64,000 nt of DNA, taken from Thalassia testudinum (taxonomy: Eukaryota; Streptophyta; Magnoliopsida; Alismatales; Hydrocharitaceae). The translations under genes were made by a program, and so were the position numbers. The DNA lies in assembly GCA_037157565.1 (NCBI GenBank), contig JAZHRO010000073.1, positions 14,514,501-14,578,500 on the forward strand, given 5' to 3'. The notes beneath the pieces were generated by a model that saw only the letters and a list, made by a program, of their open reading frames with translations, had not been told where the DNA came from and searched no databases. This document shows, piece after piece, positions 35,572 through 47,130 of this stretch; position 1 is the first letter of the stretch; every line of letters begins with the position of its first letter.

Positions 35572-36237
35572 TACGCCCATGCCTAAATCTTGTTAGTCCC
35601 TAGCAATTGCAAGACTAAATTATTCGTAGAAGGGTCCCTAAGGGATTGATTATTTTATCAAGTGTATGCCTAGATATTTTTCTCCTTTTCGTTTTCATCC
35701 TATGCTCTAAAAATCCATACAATCGTGAAAGTGTAGCTATGTAGCTTTTGCAACGGATTCGAGTGAAAAACTAATTCACCTCTAAAGCCTGCACTTGACC
35801 CCTAGTAAAATTCTAGCGGGATAGGTGAACTTCTTCCCTCGGGGTATTCAAGATATTCTATGAATTCCACCCTGGCTTTAAGCTTGGTTAGAGGATGTTT
35901 GAGGGATATAGATGTTTATTTGGTGGCTCACTCTCAGTTGGTGCTACATAGAGATTAGTGCTACAGAATCTATATTCTCAGATTACTAAGTAATTCAACT
36001 CAGAGAAAGATGAGAAAAACTATGCTCTCTTTTGATTCCTTTGTATTCATTCTCTCTTAACTTTTTTTAAAGCTCACAATCTCACCAGATTCCCATGTAT
36101 GATCTGTATTTGGTGGTCTCACTCGGCATTAACACTTTAATTGAGTTTCCATAACCCTAACACTAAGTCGGAATTCCTCAGCCAGTATTCGGGCAGTCAG
36201 AAACACAGAAAGATAGGTTAAGGCCATATTTGGCGGA
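35572..36237 (-). other. Element G: polypurine tract and 3' noncoding region, first part
   Basis: The minus strand has TTAGGCATGGG directly before the LTR (35576-35586), the polypurine tract. The following 650 bp is noncoding. It is collinear with 57717-58350 of element F: CTAGTCCCTAGCAA, CTTCCCTCGGGG, ATCTGGTGCTACA, TTTGGTGGCCTCAC and GTATTCGGGCGATCAGAAA. It is cut at 36237 by element H and resumes at 41653. Confidence 0.8.
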
Positions 36238-38850
36238 TGTTGACGCAGCTAGGTCCTGTTTTAACAAATATTGCATTGTAATATAGACAAACATTCTGCT
36301 AAAACAAATAATGATTTATAACTCGAAAATCAGAGTATCCGAGGTCAAATACAGGGAGCAATCTAAGTATTTCGAAAACTTCAGAACACAACTTTTTAAA
36401 TGAGAAGAAATGACTAGTTCAATGAGAGTGTTATAGAAAGAAATTGCTTAAAAGGGAAAAATAATGGATGTCTAATACAATATCAGATGTCTTAAAGTAG
36501 TGCTCCTTCTCTTCTCTTCCCTTGCTACTTCTATTTCTCTTCTTTATTTCTTTTCTTCCTACGACCAAGGTCTGGCTTTCCTCTCTCTTTCTTCTTCCTT
36601 TTCTTTTCCTTTGCCTTCTTGAATCTTTGTCTGCCCCTTGTCTTCTTCTTCTTCTTCAGTCTGTTCTCCTTGGCCTCGCTTCTTCTTCTCTATCTTGCCT
36701 TTCTTCTTCCTCGGCAGAGCCTCCTTCCTTCTTCTTCTTCCTTCCTTGGTTCTGTTTCCCTTTGGACTCTCTTCTTTTTTTCTACCTTGCCTTTCTTCCT
36801 TGGCAGAGCCTCCTTCCTTCTTTCTTCCTCTGCTTGCAGCGGCTAAGTCCCTACGTCGTGCACACAACCACGCACAGCAAAACCTAACCCTCTACCCATA
36901 CCCATGCGTCTCTCTCTCTGTGTAAACCACTCTCAACACGCTCTCCAAGAGCCGGGTAAACGGGTCTGATCGCGTGCCTGGGTCTAGGCGCACCGGCGTG
37001 GGTGTGGTACACGAGGAGTGCTTAGGACAGGGTTAGGTCGGGTCACGCCAGATCCATGTGGTGAACTCGTGGATGAGGCATAGTGGTTAGGTGAGAGACC
37101 TCACCCCAAGTGTGACTGGAGGCAACCGGCTCATATGACAAAAACAATATAAAGGATACGCGCACGTTGTGACTTACCGATGCGGGACTAATGCCCACCA
37201 CTTTCCCTCTCATGCCTGCAGCAGACCGTGCCTTCAATTCCCACAATTGTAGGCTCTGCTGGCATCACTTGCTGGGTCAACTATCTTCGCAAGACCTTCC
37301 CAAGTTGGCAGTACCTGGAATCGTGCAGTCCTGCGACCTGGAGCAAGCGTGGAGCTTCCTCGAGTTGCCGTCAATGACGGCCGGAGCTTGAAATCTGTCT
37401 GACACAAAAGAGCCTCGCGGCCTAATTAGATCACCGGGGGACCTTCGTCGTGTCACGGTGAAGGTGAAGCGCTAGGTGGGAGGCCGCGGGGTGGCCTAAG
37501 CATGCGTGCCTAGGTCGCTCTGTGGCCGGATTGGTGGGTGTGTTCGGGGGGTTGTTGTGGTGGTGTAGCGGGATTGTGGATGAGTGGAGGGTGCTCAGTG
37601 AGGTGAGGCGGAGGTTATGCGATGGTCGGCGAGACGTGTGGGGCAGCAGAGCGATGGGAGCGTCTCTCCGGAGGGTGGCCGGAGATGAGGAAGGTGGCGG
37701 TGGACAAGGACGGTCGAGGGTTGATTGTGTGAAATAAAGTGAGGGAAATGAAAGAGTAGAAGATGGGGAACTTATCTGGACTGTTGGGAGTGAAAGGGGG
37801 CAGCGGAGTCAGATGGCTCGTTTGTGCCGTCGTCGGAGAAGACAACCCTGAGGGAGATAATGGCGACGAGGAGGAGGTCAGGGAGGCGTGCGCTTGATGC
37901 GGCGCGACGTAGGAAGATGAGGCAGAGTGGACTTTGCTGTTGGTATGGCGGCAGAGCGACGAGAAGGAGGAGAGGTAATCACCGGTGCTTGCGGGTTTCT
38001 TGGCCAAAGAGAGGAGAGATGAAATTTGGAGGATTCTACGACCAAGACAAGTATGAGAGATTCGCAGAGGGTCGGAGGTCTTTTTATAGGTGCTGGCCGA
38101 GCTTCTGGTGCGTGGAGGGCAAGCTTTTAGCCATCGTCGTCTCACCGAAGAAGGAAGGTGGTTGGGATCCAAATCTTTCGTGCATTCGCACGAGAGATTG
38201 GACAGGAATCAGAGATTATGATCGGGCTCAAATGGAAGGGGATTCCTCAGAGAATCTCCCTTCCAATTCTGGGAGGGGATCTGAGGGATTTGAGAGTATC
38301 CCCCTTGTCTTCCTCATCGGAGAATGATTCTTCCCCATTAATGGCAGAGGGACCTGATTGTAGGATTGGCGAGAAAGCTAGGGGTCTATGTGATGGTTTT
38401 CAAAAGATAGGGACTACAATGTGATTGGGTGTACTAAATTGCAAAGTAGGTCAAGATGACCTCCCCTTAAGTCCAAATTTTGGTACAAACCTAATTTTGA
38501 CCTAAGAAATCCAATGATGAATTTGGATTTTAGGTTTGACTACGTTTGACTGAACATTTTGCACAAAAACCCAAATTAGGTCAATTTATGAGCTAGGACC
38601 CTAATCTAGGTCAAACTAGGTTCGAAAGGCCAAATTGAATGTTCTAAACCCTAGGGGATATTTTTCCATGATTTTTAGAGGGTTTAATTGATTTTCATAT
38701 TGATCGAAACCTTGTCGAATTAAGCGGGTCTGTTTTAGGGTTACCAAATGTCATTTAATTCCTGGATTGCACATGAACCCATTTCTGATTGATTCAACCC
38801 ACTTTGTATCTCATTTAGACCATTTGACCTATGCTTTGTCTCTAAGAAAT
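36238..38850 (-). mobile_element. Element H: 3' LTR, truncated at its inner end
   Basis: It starts at TGTTGACGCAGC after the target site GCGGA (36233-36237) and is collinear with 38869-41480. It stops at CTAAGAAATCC. The last 170 bp or so of the intact copy (41483-41652) are missing, and the sequence passes straight into the primer site at 38851. The U5-like block CCGAGGTCAAATACAGGGAG (near 36340), the C/T-rich tract (36500-36830) and a TATA box (38081-38088) are all present. Confidence 0.85.
38081..38088 (-). promoter_or_regulatory. Putative TATA box, H LTR copy 1
   Basis: The minus strand reads TATAAAAA in the context CCTATAAAAAGACC. The identical context is at 40710-40717 in copy 2, and related boxes lie in C (near 54040) and D (near 20677). 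Confidence 0.55.
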
Positions 38851-38865
38851 CCAGCAACGGCGCCA
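38851..38865 (-). other. Primer binding site of element H (tRNA-Asp type)
   Basis: The minus strand reads TGGCGCCGTTGCTGG three bases inside the LTR end at 38869. It is the only internal sequence left in H. Confidence 0.85.
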
Positions 38866-38868
38866 AAA

Positions 38869-41652
38869 TGTTGACGTGGCTAGGTCATGTTTTAACAAAT
38901 ATTACGTTGTAATATAGACGAACTTTCTGCGAAAATAGATAAAGATTTATAACTCGAAAATCAGAGTATCCGAGGTTGAACACAGGGAGCAATCAAAGTA
39001 TTTCCAAAACTTGAGAACACAACTTTTTAAAAGAGAAGAAATGACTAGTTGAATTAGAGTGTTATAGAAAGAAATTGCTCAAAAGGGAAAAACAATGGAC
39101 GTCTGATACAATATCAGATGTCTCAAAGTAGAGCTCCTTCTCATCTCTTCCTTTGTTGCCTCTGTTTCTCTTCCTTATTTCTTTTCTTCCTGGGACCAAG
39201 GTCTGGCTTTCCTCTCTCTTTCTTCTTTCTTTTCTTTTCCTTTGCCTTCTTGAATCTTTGTCTGCCCCTTGTCTTCTTCTTCTTCAGTCTATTCTCCTTG
39301 GCCTCACTTCTTCTTCCCTGGCTTGCCTTTCTTCTTCCTCGACAGAGCCTCCTTCCTTCTTCTTCTTCCTTCCTTGGTTCTGTTTCCCTTTGGCCTCTCT
39401 TCTTATTTTCTGCCTTTCCTTTCTTCCTTGGCAGAGCCTCCTTCCTTCTTTCTTCCTCTGCTTACAGCAGCTAGGTCCCTACGTCTTGTACACAACCACG
39501 CACAGCAAAACCTAACCCTCTACCCACACCCACGCGTCTCTCTCTCTGTGTAAACCACTCTCAGCATGCTCTCCTAGAGCCGGGTAAATGGGTCGGATCA
39601 CGCACCCGGGTCCAGGTGCACCGGCGTGGGTGTGGTGCACGAGGAGTGCTCAGGACAGGGTCAGGTCGGGTCACGCTAGATCCGCGTGATGAACTCGCGG
39701 ACGAGGCACAGTGGTTAGGTGAGGGACCTCACCCCAAGTGTGACTGGAGGCAACTGGCTCATATGACAAAAACAACATTAAGGATATGCGTGCATCGTGA
39801 CTTACCGATGTGGGACTAATGCCCACCGCTTTCCCTCGTGCGCCTGCAGCAGACCGTGCCTTCAATTCCCACAACTGCAGGCTTTGTTGCCGTCACTTGC
39901 TGGGTCAACTATCTTCGCAAGACCTTCCCAAGTTGGCAGCACCTGGAATCCTGCAGTCCTGCGACCTGGAGCAAGCGTGGAGCTTCCTTGAGTTGCCATC
40001 AATGGTGGCCAGAGCTTGAAATCTGTTTGACACAAAAGGAGCCTCGCGGCCTAATTAGATCACCGGGGGACATTCGCTGTGTCACGGCGAAGGTGAATCG
40101 CTAGGTGGCAGGCCGTGGGGCGGCCTAGGCGTGTGTGCCTAGGTCACTCTATGGCTAGACGGGTCGGTGTGTTCGGGGGGTTGTTGTGGTGGTGTAGCGG
40201 GACTGTGGATGAGTGGAGGGTGCTCAATGAGGTGAGGCAGAGATTATGCGATGGTCGACGAGACGTGTGGGGCTGCGGAGTGATGGGAGCGTCTCGCCGG
40301 AGGGTGGCCAGAGATGAGGAAGGTGGCGGTGGACAGGGATGGTAGAGGGTCGATTGTGTGAAATAAAGTGAGGGAAATGAAAGAGTGGAAGATGGGGAAC
40401 TTATTTAGACCGTTGGGAGTGAAAGGGGGCAGCAGAGTTAGACGGCTCGTTTGTGCCGTCATCGGAGAAGACAACCCTGAGGGAGATAACGGCGACAAGG
40501 AGGAGGTCAGGGAGGCGTGCGCTTGGTGCGGCGCGACGCGGGAAGATGAGGTGGAGTGGACTCTGCTGTTGGTATGGCAGCAGAGTGACGAGAAGGAGGA
40601 GAGGTAATCGCCGGAGCTTGCGGGTTTCTTGGCCGAAGAGAGGAGAGATGAAATTTGGAGGATTCTATGGCCAAGACAAGTCTGAGAGATTCGCAGAGGG
40701 TCGGAGGTCTTTTTATAGGTGCTGGCCGAGCTTCTGGTGCGTGGAGGGCAAGCTTCTAGCCATCGTTGTCTCACTGGAGAAGGAAGGTGGTTGGGATCCA
40801 AATCTTTCGTGCATTCGCACGAGAAATTGGACAGGAATCAGAGATTATGATCGGGCTCAAATGGAAGGGGATTCCTCAGAAAATCTCCCTTCCAATTCTG
40901 GGAGGGAATCTCTGAGGGATCTGAGAGTATCCCCCCTGTCTTCCTCGCCGGAGAAGGATTCTTCCCCATTAATGGTGGAGGGACCTGATTGTAATATTGG
41001 CTAGAAAGATAGGGGGGTCTATGTGATGGTTTTCAAAAGATAGGGACCAAAATGTGATTAGTTGTACTAAATTGCAAAGTAGGTCAAGATGACCTCCCCT
41101 TAAGTCCAAGTTTTGGTAAAAATCTAATTTGGACCTAAGGAATCCAATGGTGAAGTTGGATTTTATGTTTGACCACATTTGACTGGATATTTTACATAAA
41201 AATCCAAATTAGGTTAATTGATGAGCTAGGACCCTAATCTAGGTCAAACTAGGTTTGAAAGGACAAATTGAATGTTCTAAACCCTAGGGGATATTTTTCC
41301 ATGATTTTTAGAGGGTTTACTTGATTTTTATCCTGACTAGAACCTTGTTGAATTAAGAGGGTCTGTTTTAGGGAGACCAAATGTCATTTAATTCCTGGAT
41401 TGCACATGAACCCATTTCTGGTTGATTCAACCCACTTTTTATCTCATTTAGACCATTTGACCTATGCTTTGTCTTTGAGAAATCCCGTGTATGTACTACA
41501 ATGGAAAAATTACAGTTTTAACCTTTATTTCATGTTTTCTTCTCAGAACACTTATTCCTCCAATTAAGCCCTCTTCTAAGTCATGTAGGAGCTTTTATTC
41601 TCTTTATTAGGTCAAAATGAGCTAGTTATGGCTCATGATGAGGCTCTCATCA
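38869..41652 (-). mobile_element. Element H: 5' LTR, complete (2.78 kb)
   Basis: It runs from TGTTGACGTGGC to GAGGCTCTCATCA and is followed by GTGGA (41653-41657), which pairs with GCGGA at 36233. It shows the U5-like block (near 38970), palindrome GACGTCTGATACAATATCAGA (near 39099), C/T-rich tract (39130-39460) and TATA box (40710-40717). ORFs over the C/T-rich tract and the purine-rich U3 appear in both copies, but only as shadows of the repeat. No protein family is recognised. Confidence 0.88.
40710..40717 (-). promoter_or_regulatory. Putative TATA box, H LTR copy 2
   Basis: The minus strand reads TATAAAAA in the same context as 38081-38088, about 940 bp from the LTR 5' end. Confidence 0.55.
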
Positions 41653-42734
41653 GTGGATCTCAAATTTATTTGGCGGTATTGCCTCAATGTAACTGAAATA
41701 AACACTAACTATTCACATACTCTTTTTCTTTGCTTTTTCTTCTTTTTCTAATTTTTTTTCTTCTTTTTCTTTGTCTTTCTTCTTTTTTTCTTTCTTCTCT
41801 CTTTTTTTCTTTTTTTTTTACAACACAACACAACTAGCACATGTTCATGAACTTTATTGAGGGGGCATTATTAGGGATTGGTGGTATTCAAGAGACATTG
41901 GGTGGCTTATTTGGTGGAAGTGCCTACTCACGACACCAGTAGAGATGGATAGGATAGTGTATTTTTGACCTTGACATCAATACCCTCTTTTATCCAAGGA
42001 TTCCGTAAAGAATGGTTGTAACCATCTATCTTAGCCCTAGTTTTATGAAAACTCGCTCCCTGCATATTTTCCTTATTTGGTGGCTCTCAATATTTCACAC
42101 AAAATGTGTACGCAGGAACCGAGAGCGAAGACTATGCCTAATCTCTAAGTATCATCACCTAATTATCTAGGATTCTGGATTCCTTGCACTAATCTTAGAG
42201 CACCAGTACACTCTACTCTCATCTCACACTATTTGATGGATTTTTGGAAGAAAATCTGCCCAGCTCCCAAAACGCTGTCCAAGGGTTCAGGAAAAGAAGC
42301 ACTGCTTCTTCTCGACAGACTATAGACGTTTATCAGCCTTCACCGTGAATCCATTGCAAATTCTACATGTGTGAAAAATTATGCTGGATTCCAGATTACA
42401 GGAATCAACTAGAGGATAAAAATCCCTAATGCATTCTATTAATAAAATAATCTTATTCATGGATAAACTATGTATATATGCTATAAACAATTAACCTCTT
42501 ATATTTGTACTTCATGAAATTTCCCTTTAGGGTTACATTCAGCTTGACCCTAAATTTAGAACAAAAGGTGCGTGCGTGAGTCGGAAGTGGCTGTTGCGAA
42601 CGATTTCTAGATCCAATGCGAGCATTGGAGGTGGAGTTGGTTGTTCTTTTATTTAGGGTCCTAAAGTACATTTTACATGTAGCTCCAAGGTTTTCCTAAA
42701 TGTTGGCATAAAAATATTCAGTTTTGTTGTATCT
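41653..42734 (-). other. Element G: 3' noncoding region, second part
   Basis: Continues from 36237. It is collinear with 58350-59235 of element F: a T-rich tract, GGGGGCATTATTAGGGAT, TTATTTGGTGGAAGTGCCTA, GGTTGTAACCATC, TTATTTGGTGGCTCTCA, GAGAGCGAAGACTATGCCTA and TCCAAGGGTTCAG. No reading frame is conserved between the two copies, so it is noncoding. An env-like ORF, sometimes found here in Athila elements, is not visible. Confidence 0.75.
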
Positions 42735-42750
42735 ACCCCCCCATGCCTAA
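42735..42750 (-). other. Internal polypurine-like tract of element G
   Basis: The minus strand reads TTAGGCATGGGGGGG, a near copy of the PPT next to the 3' LTR (35576-35586). The same second tract is present in element F at 59236-59250, at the equivalent boundary. Confidence 0.7.
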
Positions 42751-43042
42751 GCTCTTGCATGTCCTCATGCATAAATATAAAAGAAAATAAATACAACAGG
42801 GAGTAAATGGGTAGAAATCACCCGGAATTGCTCCTGAAATTTTAACGTTCAACACCAGCCAACTTGATAGTATGCAATATGTAGAAAGAAAATATGCTAA
42901 AGGAAAAATATGCTATATATAAAAATGAATGTGTATAGAGTGATAGATGTGGGGTAGATGCTGAGTTTAACGCCTCCAGTTGAGCGAAACTCAATCAAAC
43001 GTCCTCTATAAGATGAACGATCTCATTAGCTGGAGGAGGTTC

Positions 43043-44150
43043 CTAGGCCAAAAATGGCTTGAGGCACTGGCCATTTACCGTAGATATATGCCCAGATTTT
43101 GGGTCCCTGATCTGGATAGTCCCATTAGGATATGGGTGAATCACAACATATGGGCCAGTCCACTTGGACTTGAGCTTCCCTGAGAAAAGTTTTAATCGTG
43201 AATCAAACAACGAAACTTGCTGGTTGGGCGTGAATGCTTTCCTCCGGATGTGGCGGTCATGAAAGGCCTTGGTCTTGTCCTTATATATCAATGCGTTCTC
43301 TTAGGCCTCCCACCAGATCTCTTCTATTTCCCTGAGCTGGAGTTTCCATTCTTGACCTCCTACATCAAGGTCAAGGTTACGTTTTTGCATTGCCCAAAAG
43401 GCACGGTGTTCTAGCTCTACAGGAAGGTGACAGGCGTTGCCATATACCATACGATATGGTGACATTCCGGATGGGGCCTTGTACGTGGTCCGATATGCCT
43501 AGAGTGCATCAACTAATTTATCGGACTAGTCCTTGTTTGGTCTGACCATCTTCTGGAGAATCAGCTTGATCTGACAGTTAGACACTTCATCCTGCCCATT
43601 GGTCTGCAGGTGAAACGGGGTGGCTATACGGTGATGTACCCCGTATTTCTTTAATAATGTCCGGAAGTGGGCGTGGATGAAGTGGCTTCCCCCGTCGCTA
43701 ATTAGAGCGCGGGGTATTCCGAATCTTGCGAAGATGTATTCCCGTACGAAAGAAATGACAGTCTTATGATCACCCTGTCTCGCCTCGACCCACTTCGAGA
43801 CATAGTCAACAGCTAGTAGCATGTACTCGAAGCCATGCAAGTTCGGAAAAGGGCCTATAAAATCGATGCCCCAGATGTCGAACACTTCTACAACTATGAT
43901 GGCCTGGAGTGGCATCATGTCTCTCCTGGTCATAGAACTGACCAACTGGCATTGTTTGCAGTGCTGGTCATATTTGTGTGTATCTTTGAAAATAGTTGGC
44001 CAAAAAAATCCTGACTGCAAAATTTTTGCAATGTTTTTCCATCCCGAGAAATGACCACCACAAGCATCATTGTGGCAAAAAGATAACACACTGGGGATTT
44101 TAGAATCTGGGATGCATCTTTAAATAATTTGATCCGCTCCAATGCAGAAG
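43043..44150 (-). pseudogene. pol: Element G integrase
   Basis: Integrase of the Athila/Tat type. The zinc region has FCHNDACGGHFSGWKN and QHCKQCQLVS (about 43960-44080). The catalytic core has the first Asp in FDIWGIDFIGPFP (about 43870) and the second in ALISDGGSHF (about 43690). The Glu lies in GQDEVSNCQIK (about 43580). A stop and frameshift follow near 43526. The C-terminal part (43043-43291) reads KAFHDRHI, LFDSRLKLFSGKLKSKWTGP and ends GQCLKPF, the usual end of this lineage's integrase. There is no chromodomain, as expected. Confidence 0.88.
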
Positions 44151-45547
44151 AGTAGTGGGTCATCCTAGAGGTAGAATTTGGCCTCCGCAGTAAATTTGAC
44201 TTTCTGGTCCTTGGATAGGTTCGCGGGAATCTTCCCTGCGATAAGATAGTTCGAGATATTCGTGTGCCATGGGAACAAAATAGAGTGAACTGCCAAAAGG
44301 GATTCATCTGGAAATTGCTCGTGGATAGGCAGGGAATAAGGAATGTGGGTTGGGTCCAGTCTGGATAGGTGATCCGCCACAACATTCTGCTTTTTGGCTT
44401 TGTCGCGAATTTCAATATCAAATTCTTGCAATAGAAGGATCCATCTGATGAGCCGGGGTTTGCCATCCTTCTTTGCCAACAAATGCTGGAGGGCGGAGTG
44501 GTCAGTGAAGATGATGACTTTGGACCCTAATAAATAAGATCTGAATTTCTCCAACCCGAATACTGTTGCTAGAAATTCTTTTTCGGTGACAGTATAATTG
44601 CGCTGAGCCTCATTCAACGTCTTGCTAGCATAGTATATGACAAAAGGTTGCTTTTCCCGACACTGGCCTAAAACAGCACCGACAGCAAAATCAGAAGCGT
44701 TGCACATCATCTCGAAATCAAGAGACCAGTTGGGCGGTTGGAGAATTGGGGAATCAGAGACAACGCTTTGTAAAGTCTTGAAGGCACTGAGACACGAGGT
44801 GTCGAATTCAAATGGGGCATCGGCAACAAGGAGATTCATCAATGGTCGTGCAATTTTTGAGAAATCGCATATAAATCTCCGATAGAAACCGACGTGACCC
44901 AAGAATGATCTGATTTGCTTGACCGAGCTAGGTGTGGATAAGTGGGAAATAATCTCAGATTTAGCTCGATCGACCTCGAGTCCATTTTTAGAGATCCTGT
45001 GCCCTAGTACTATGCCATACCTCACCATGAAATGGCTTTTCTCCCAGGATAGTACTATGTTAACCTCAATACACCATTTCAGGATTTTGGTGAGGTTATC
45101 AAGACAAGATGTGAAATGATCTCCGAAAATGGAGAAGTCATCCATGAACACCTCCACATAGTCCCCAATCATGTCAGAGAAGATGGCCATCATACAGTGC
45201 TGAAATGTGGCTGGTGCATTGCAGAGGCCAAAGGGCATCCGCTTGAAAGCGAATGTTCCAAAGGGGCATGTGAATGTGGTCTTGTCTTGATCTTCTGGGC
45301 TAATCGCTACTTTATTATGCCCGGAGTATCCATCCAAAAAGTAAAAGAAACTACATCCGGCTAACCGTTCCAAGATCTGATCAATGAAAGGTAAAGGAAA
45401 GTGATCCTTTTGGGTAGCCATGTTCAGTTTCCTATAGTCGATGCATACCAGCCAAGATGTCGTAGTGCGGGTCGGGATGGATTCACCTTTATCATTTTTC
45501 ACCACGGTGAGTCCTGCTTTCTTGGGTACTATCTGGATAGGACTCAC
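44151..45547 (-). pseudogene. pol: Element G reverse transcriptase and RNase H (longest intact frame, 460 codons)
   Basis: An almost intact RT-RNase H domain. RT begins [12 protein letters not shown] and runs through [42 protein letters not shown] and the catalytic [12 protein letters not shown]. The connection block has [13 protein letters not shown] and [17 protein letters not shown]. RNase H has [17 protein letters not shown] (here [10 protein letters not shown], first catalytic Asp position read as Asn), [30 protein letters not shown] and [18 protein letters not shown] and the order RT-RH-IN are those of Athila/Tat. The frame is open from 45547 to 44165. Upstream it is broken by stops. 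Confidence 0.9.
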
Positions 45548-47130
45548 CTTTGGCTGTCAGAGATTGGGTATACAATACCTGCATCCAGCCATTTGATGAT
45601 CTCCTTCTTAACAACCTCTAGCATATTCGAGCTAAGCCATCTTTGAGGTTGTCTCGAAGGTTTCACCCCTTCATCTATGTAAATGTGAAGAGTGCAATAC
45701 GAGGAGTGAATACCGCGGAGATCAGCAATGCTCCACCCTATAGCAGCCCTATGGTCTTGTAGCGTAGAAAACAATTGATGCTCTTGTTCATGGGTTAAGT
45801 GGGCACTAATAATGATCGGGTATGTCTCACTTTCGCCCAAGAACACATACTTAACTGAGTTAGGTAAGGGCTTCAATTCAATCACAAGTGGGTCAGAGTC
45901 AGAAATGGGAATAGGAGGAGCAAACTCAAAGGTGGGAATCTGATGATCCGTATGCATGTGAATTCCTGCTGATTCGCTACCTGTGAGATAATCAGCTATG
46001 ACTGCATTAACGGGAAACCCGTTAGCTATGGTCATGTCTTCTTGTAACAACAGGGGCGATCCAGTAGTGTACGGATCAGGGTAGCAAGAATTCAGGGGTG
46101 CTGTGGTTAGAAACACACATTAAACAGTCGGATCCTCAGGGAGATATGTGCAGTGCAGTGGTCCCAGTCCTGTGTGGATCAAGGTCCGAGAACCCTGATA
46201 GTGTAGACGAATGAGACATTAGGTTGTCACAAAGGAGCCCAATGTTATCACAGTATGCCGAATCTTCATCTTCACCACCCTCCTCTATGCGATCACAGTC
46301 AAAATTCCTTGATGCCCTGAATATGTCAAGTCAAAGTCACTCATTACCTAAAGCTATCACCATACACCCGGATGCACAATCAATGTTTGCTCGAGTTGTC
46401 GCTAGAAATGGGTGACCCAAAATGATTGGTGCATCTCGGAGATTAGGAGGAACCTCCATATCGAGAACGAAAAAGTCTGTGGGAAAGCATAATCCGTGGA
46501 CTTTTACGATCATGTTCTCAACCACCCCCCTCTGTGCTTTTACTGATCTATCAGCCAGCTAAATCATGATCGAGGTAGGCTTTAACTCCCCAAATTAAAA
46601 TCGATCAAATACGGCAGTGGGAGTAAGGTTTATGGACGGACCCAAATCTAGAAGGGCCTGATCAAATGGAGAATCTTGCAAGAAGCAGGATATGAGTGGG
46701 GTACCAGGGTCTTTCTTTTTGGGCGGCAAGTCATCTAGAATAACGACACTAGCTTCTTTTGACAGTACCACCTGTAGTCCAATTCTAGGCTATCGCTTCG
46801 GGGTACAATAATCCTTGAAGAACCTACCAACAGCGGGGATGTGATCAATTGCCTCAAAGAGGGGGACCTGAATATGTACTTCCTTGAACATTGACTTCAG
46901 GTCCTCAAAATTCCACGTGTCCTTTTTCCGCACCACATTTCTCGTTAAAGCCTCAGGAAAAGGGATGAGAATCTTAAGGTCAAGTGGACTCTTACCCTTA
47001 TCTATCGTAGGTGGCTCCTGAGATGAGGAAGGAGTTGAACCCGCCTGTGGCGAAGGGTAAGATAAATCAGGACCCGCCTACCTATGTGGTGGGTCGAATG
47101 TCTTCCTTCCACTCCTTAATGAGACAGCAT
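45548..47130 (-). pseudogene. pro: Element G protease and pro-RT linker
   Basis: Starts after the gag-pro junction motif VSLRSGRKTF (about 47115). Conserved blocks IPFPEALT and FEAIDHIP (about 46900-46960) precede the retropepsin. At the active site the motif reads ALLDLGPSINL (about 46630); the D-T/S-G-A class here is D-L-G-P, against DLGAS in the relic at 6207-7322. It continues with VVENMIVKVHGLCFPTDFFV (46500) and APIILGHPFLATTRANIDC (46370-46440). Frame 45544-46116 covers the linker in another frame (LKPLPNSVKYVFLG; HLTHEQEHQLFSTLQDHRAA). Several stops make the protease non-functional. Confidence 0.82.

Noticed and set aside
37615..38172. Paired 185-codon ORFs (37615-38172 and 40244-40801) conserved between two copies
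   Set aside because: Conservation comes from the two H LTR copies. Low-complexity Ser/Pro/His content, no known domain, and position in U3 argue against a gene.
35572..42734. Env-like third ORF of an Athila element in the 3' region of G
   Set aside because: No frame longer than about 70 codons is shared between G and F in this region, and no signal peptide or transmembrane pattern is seen.
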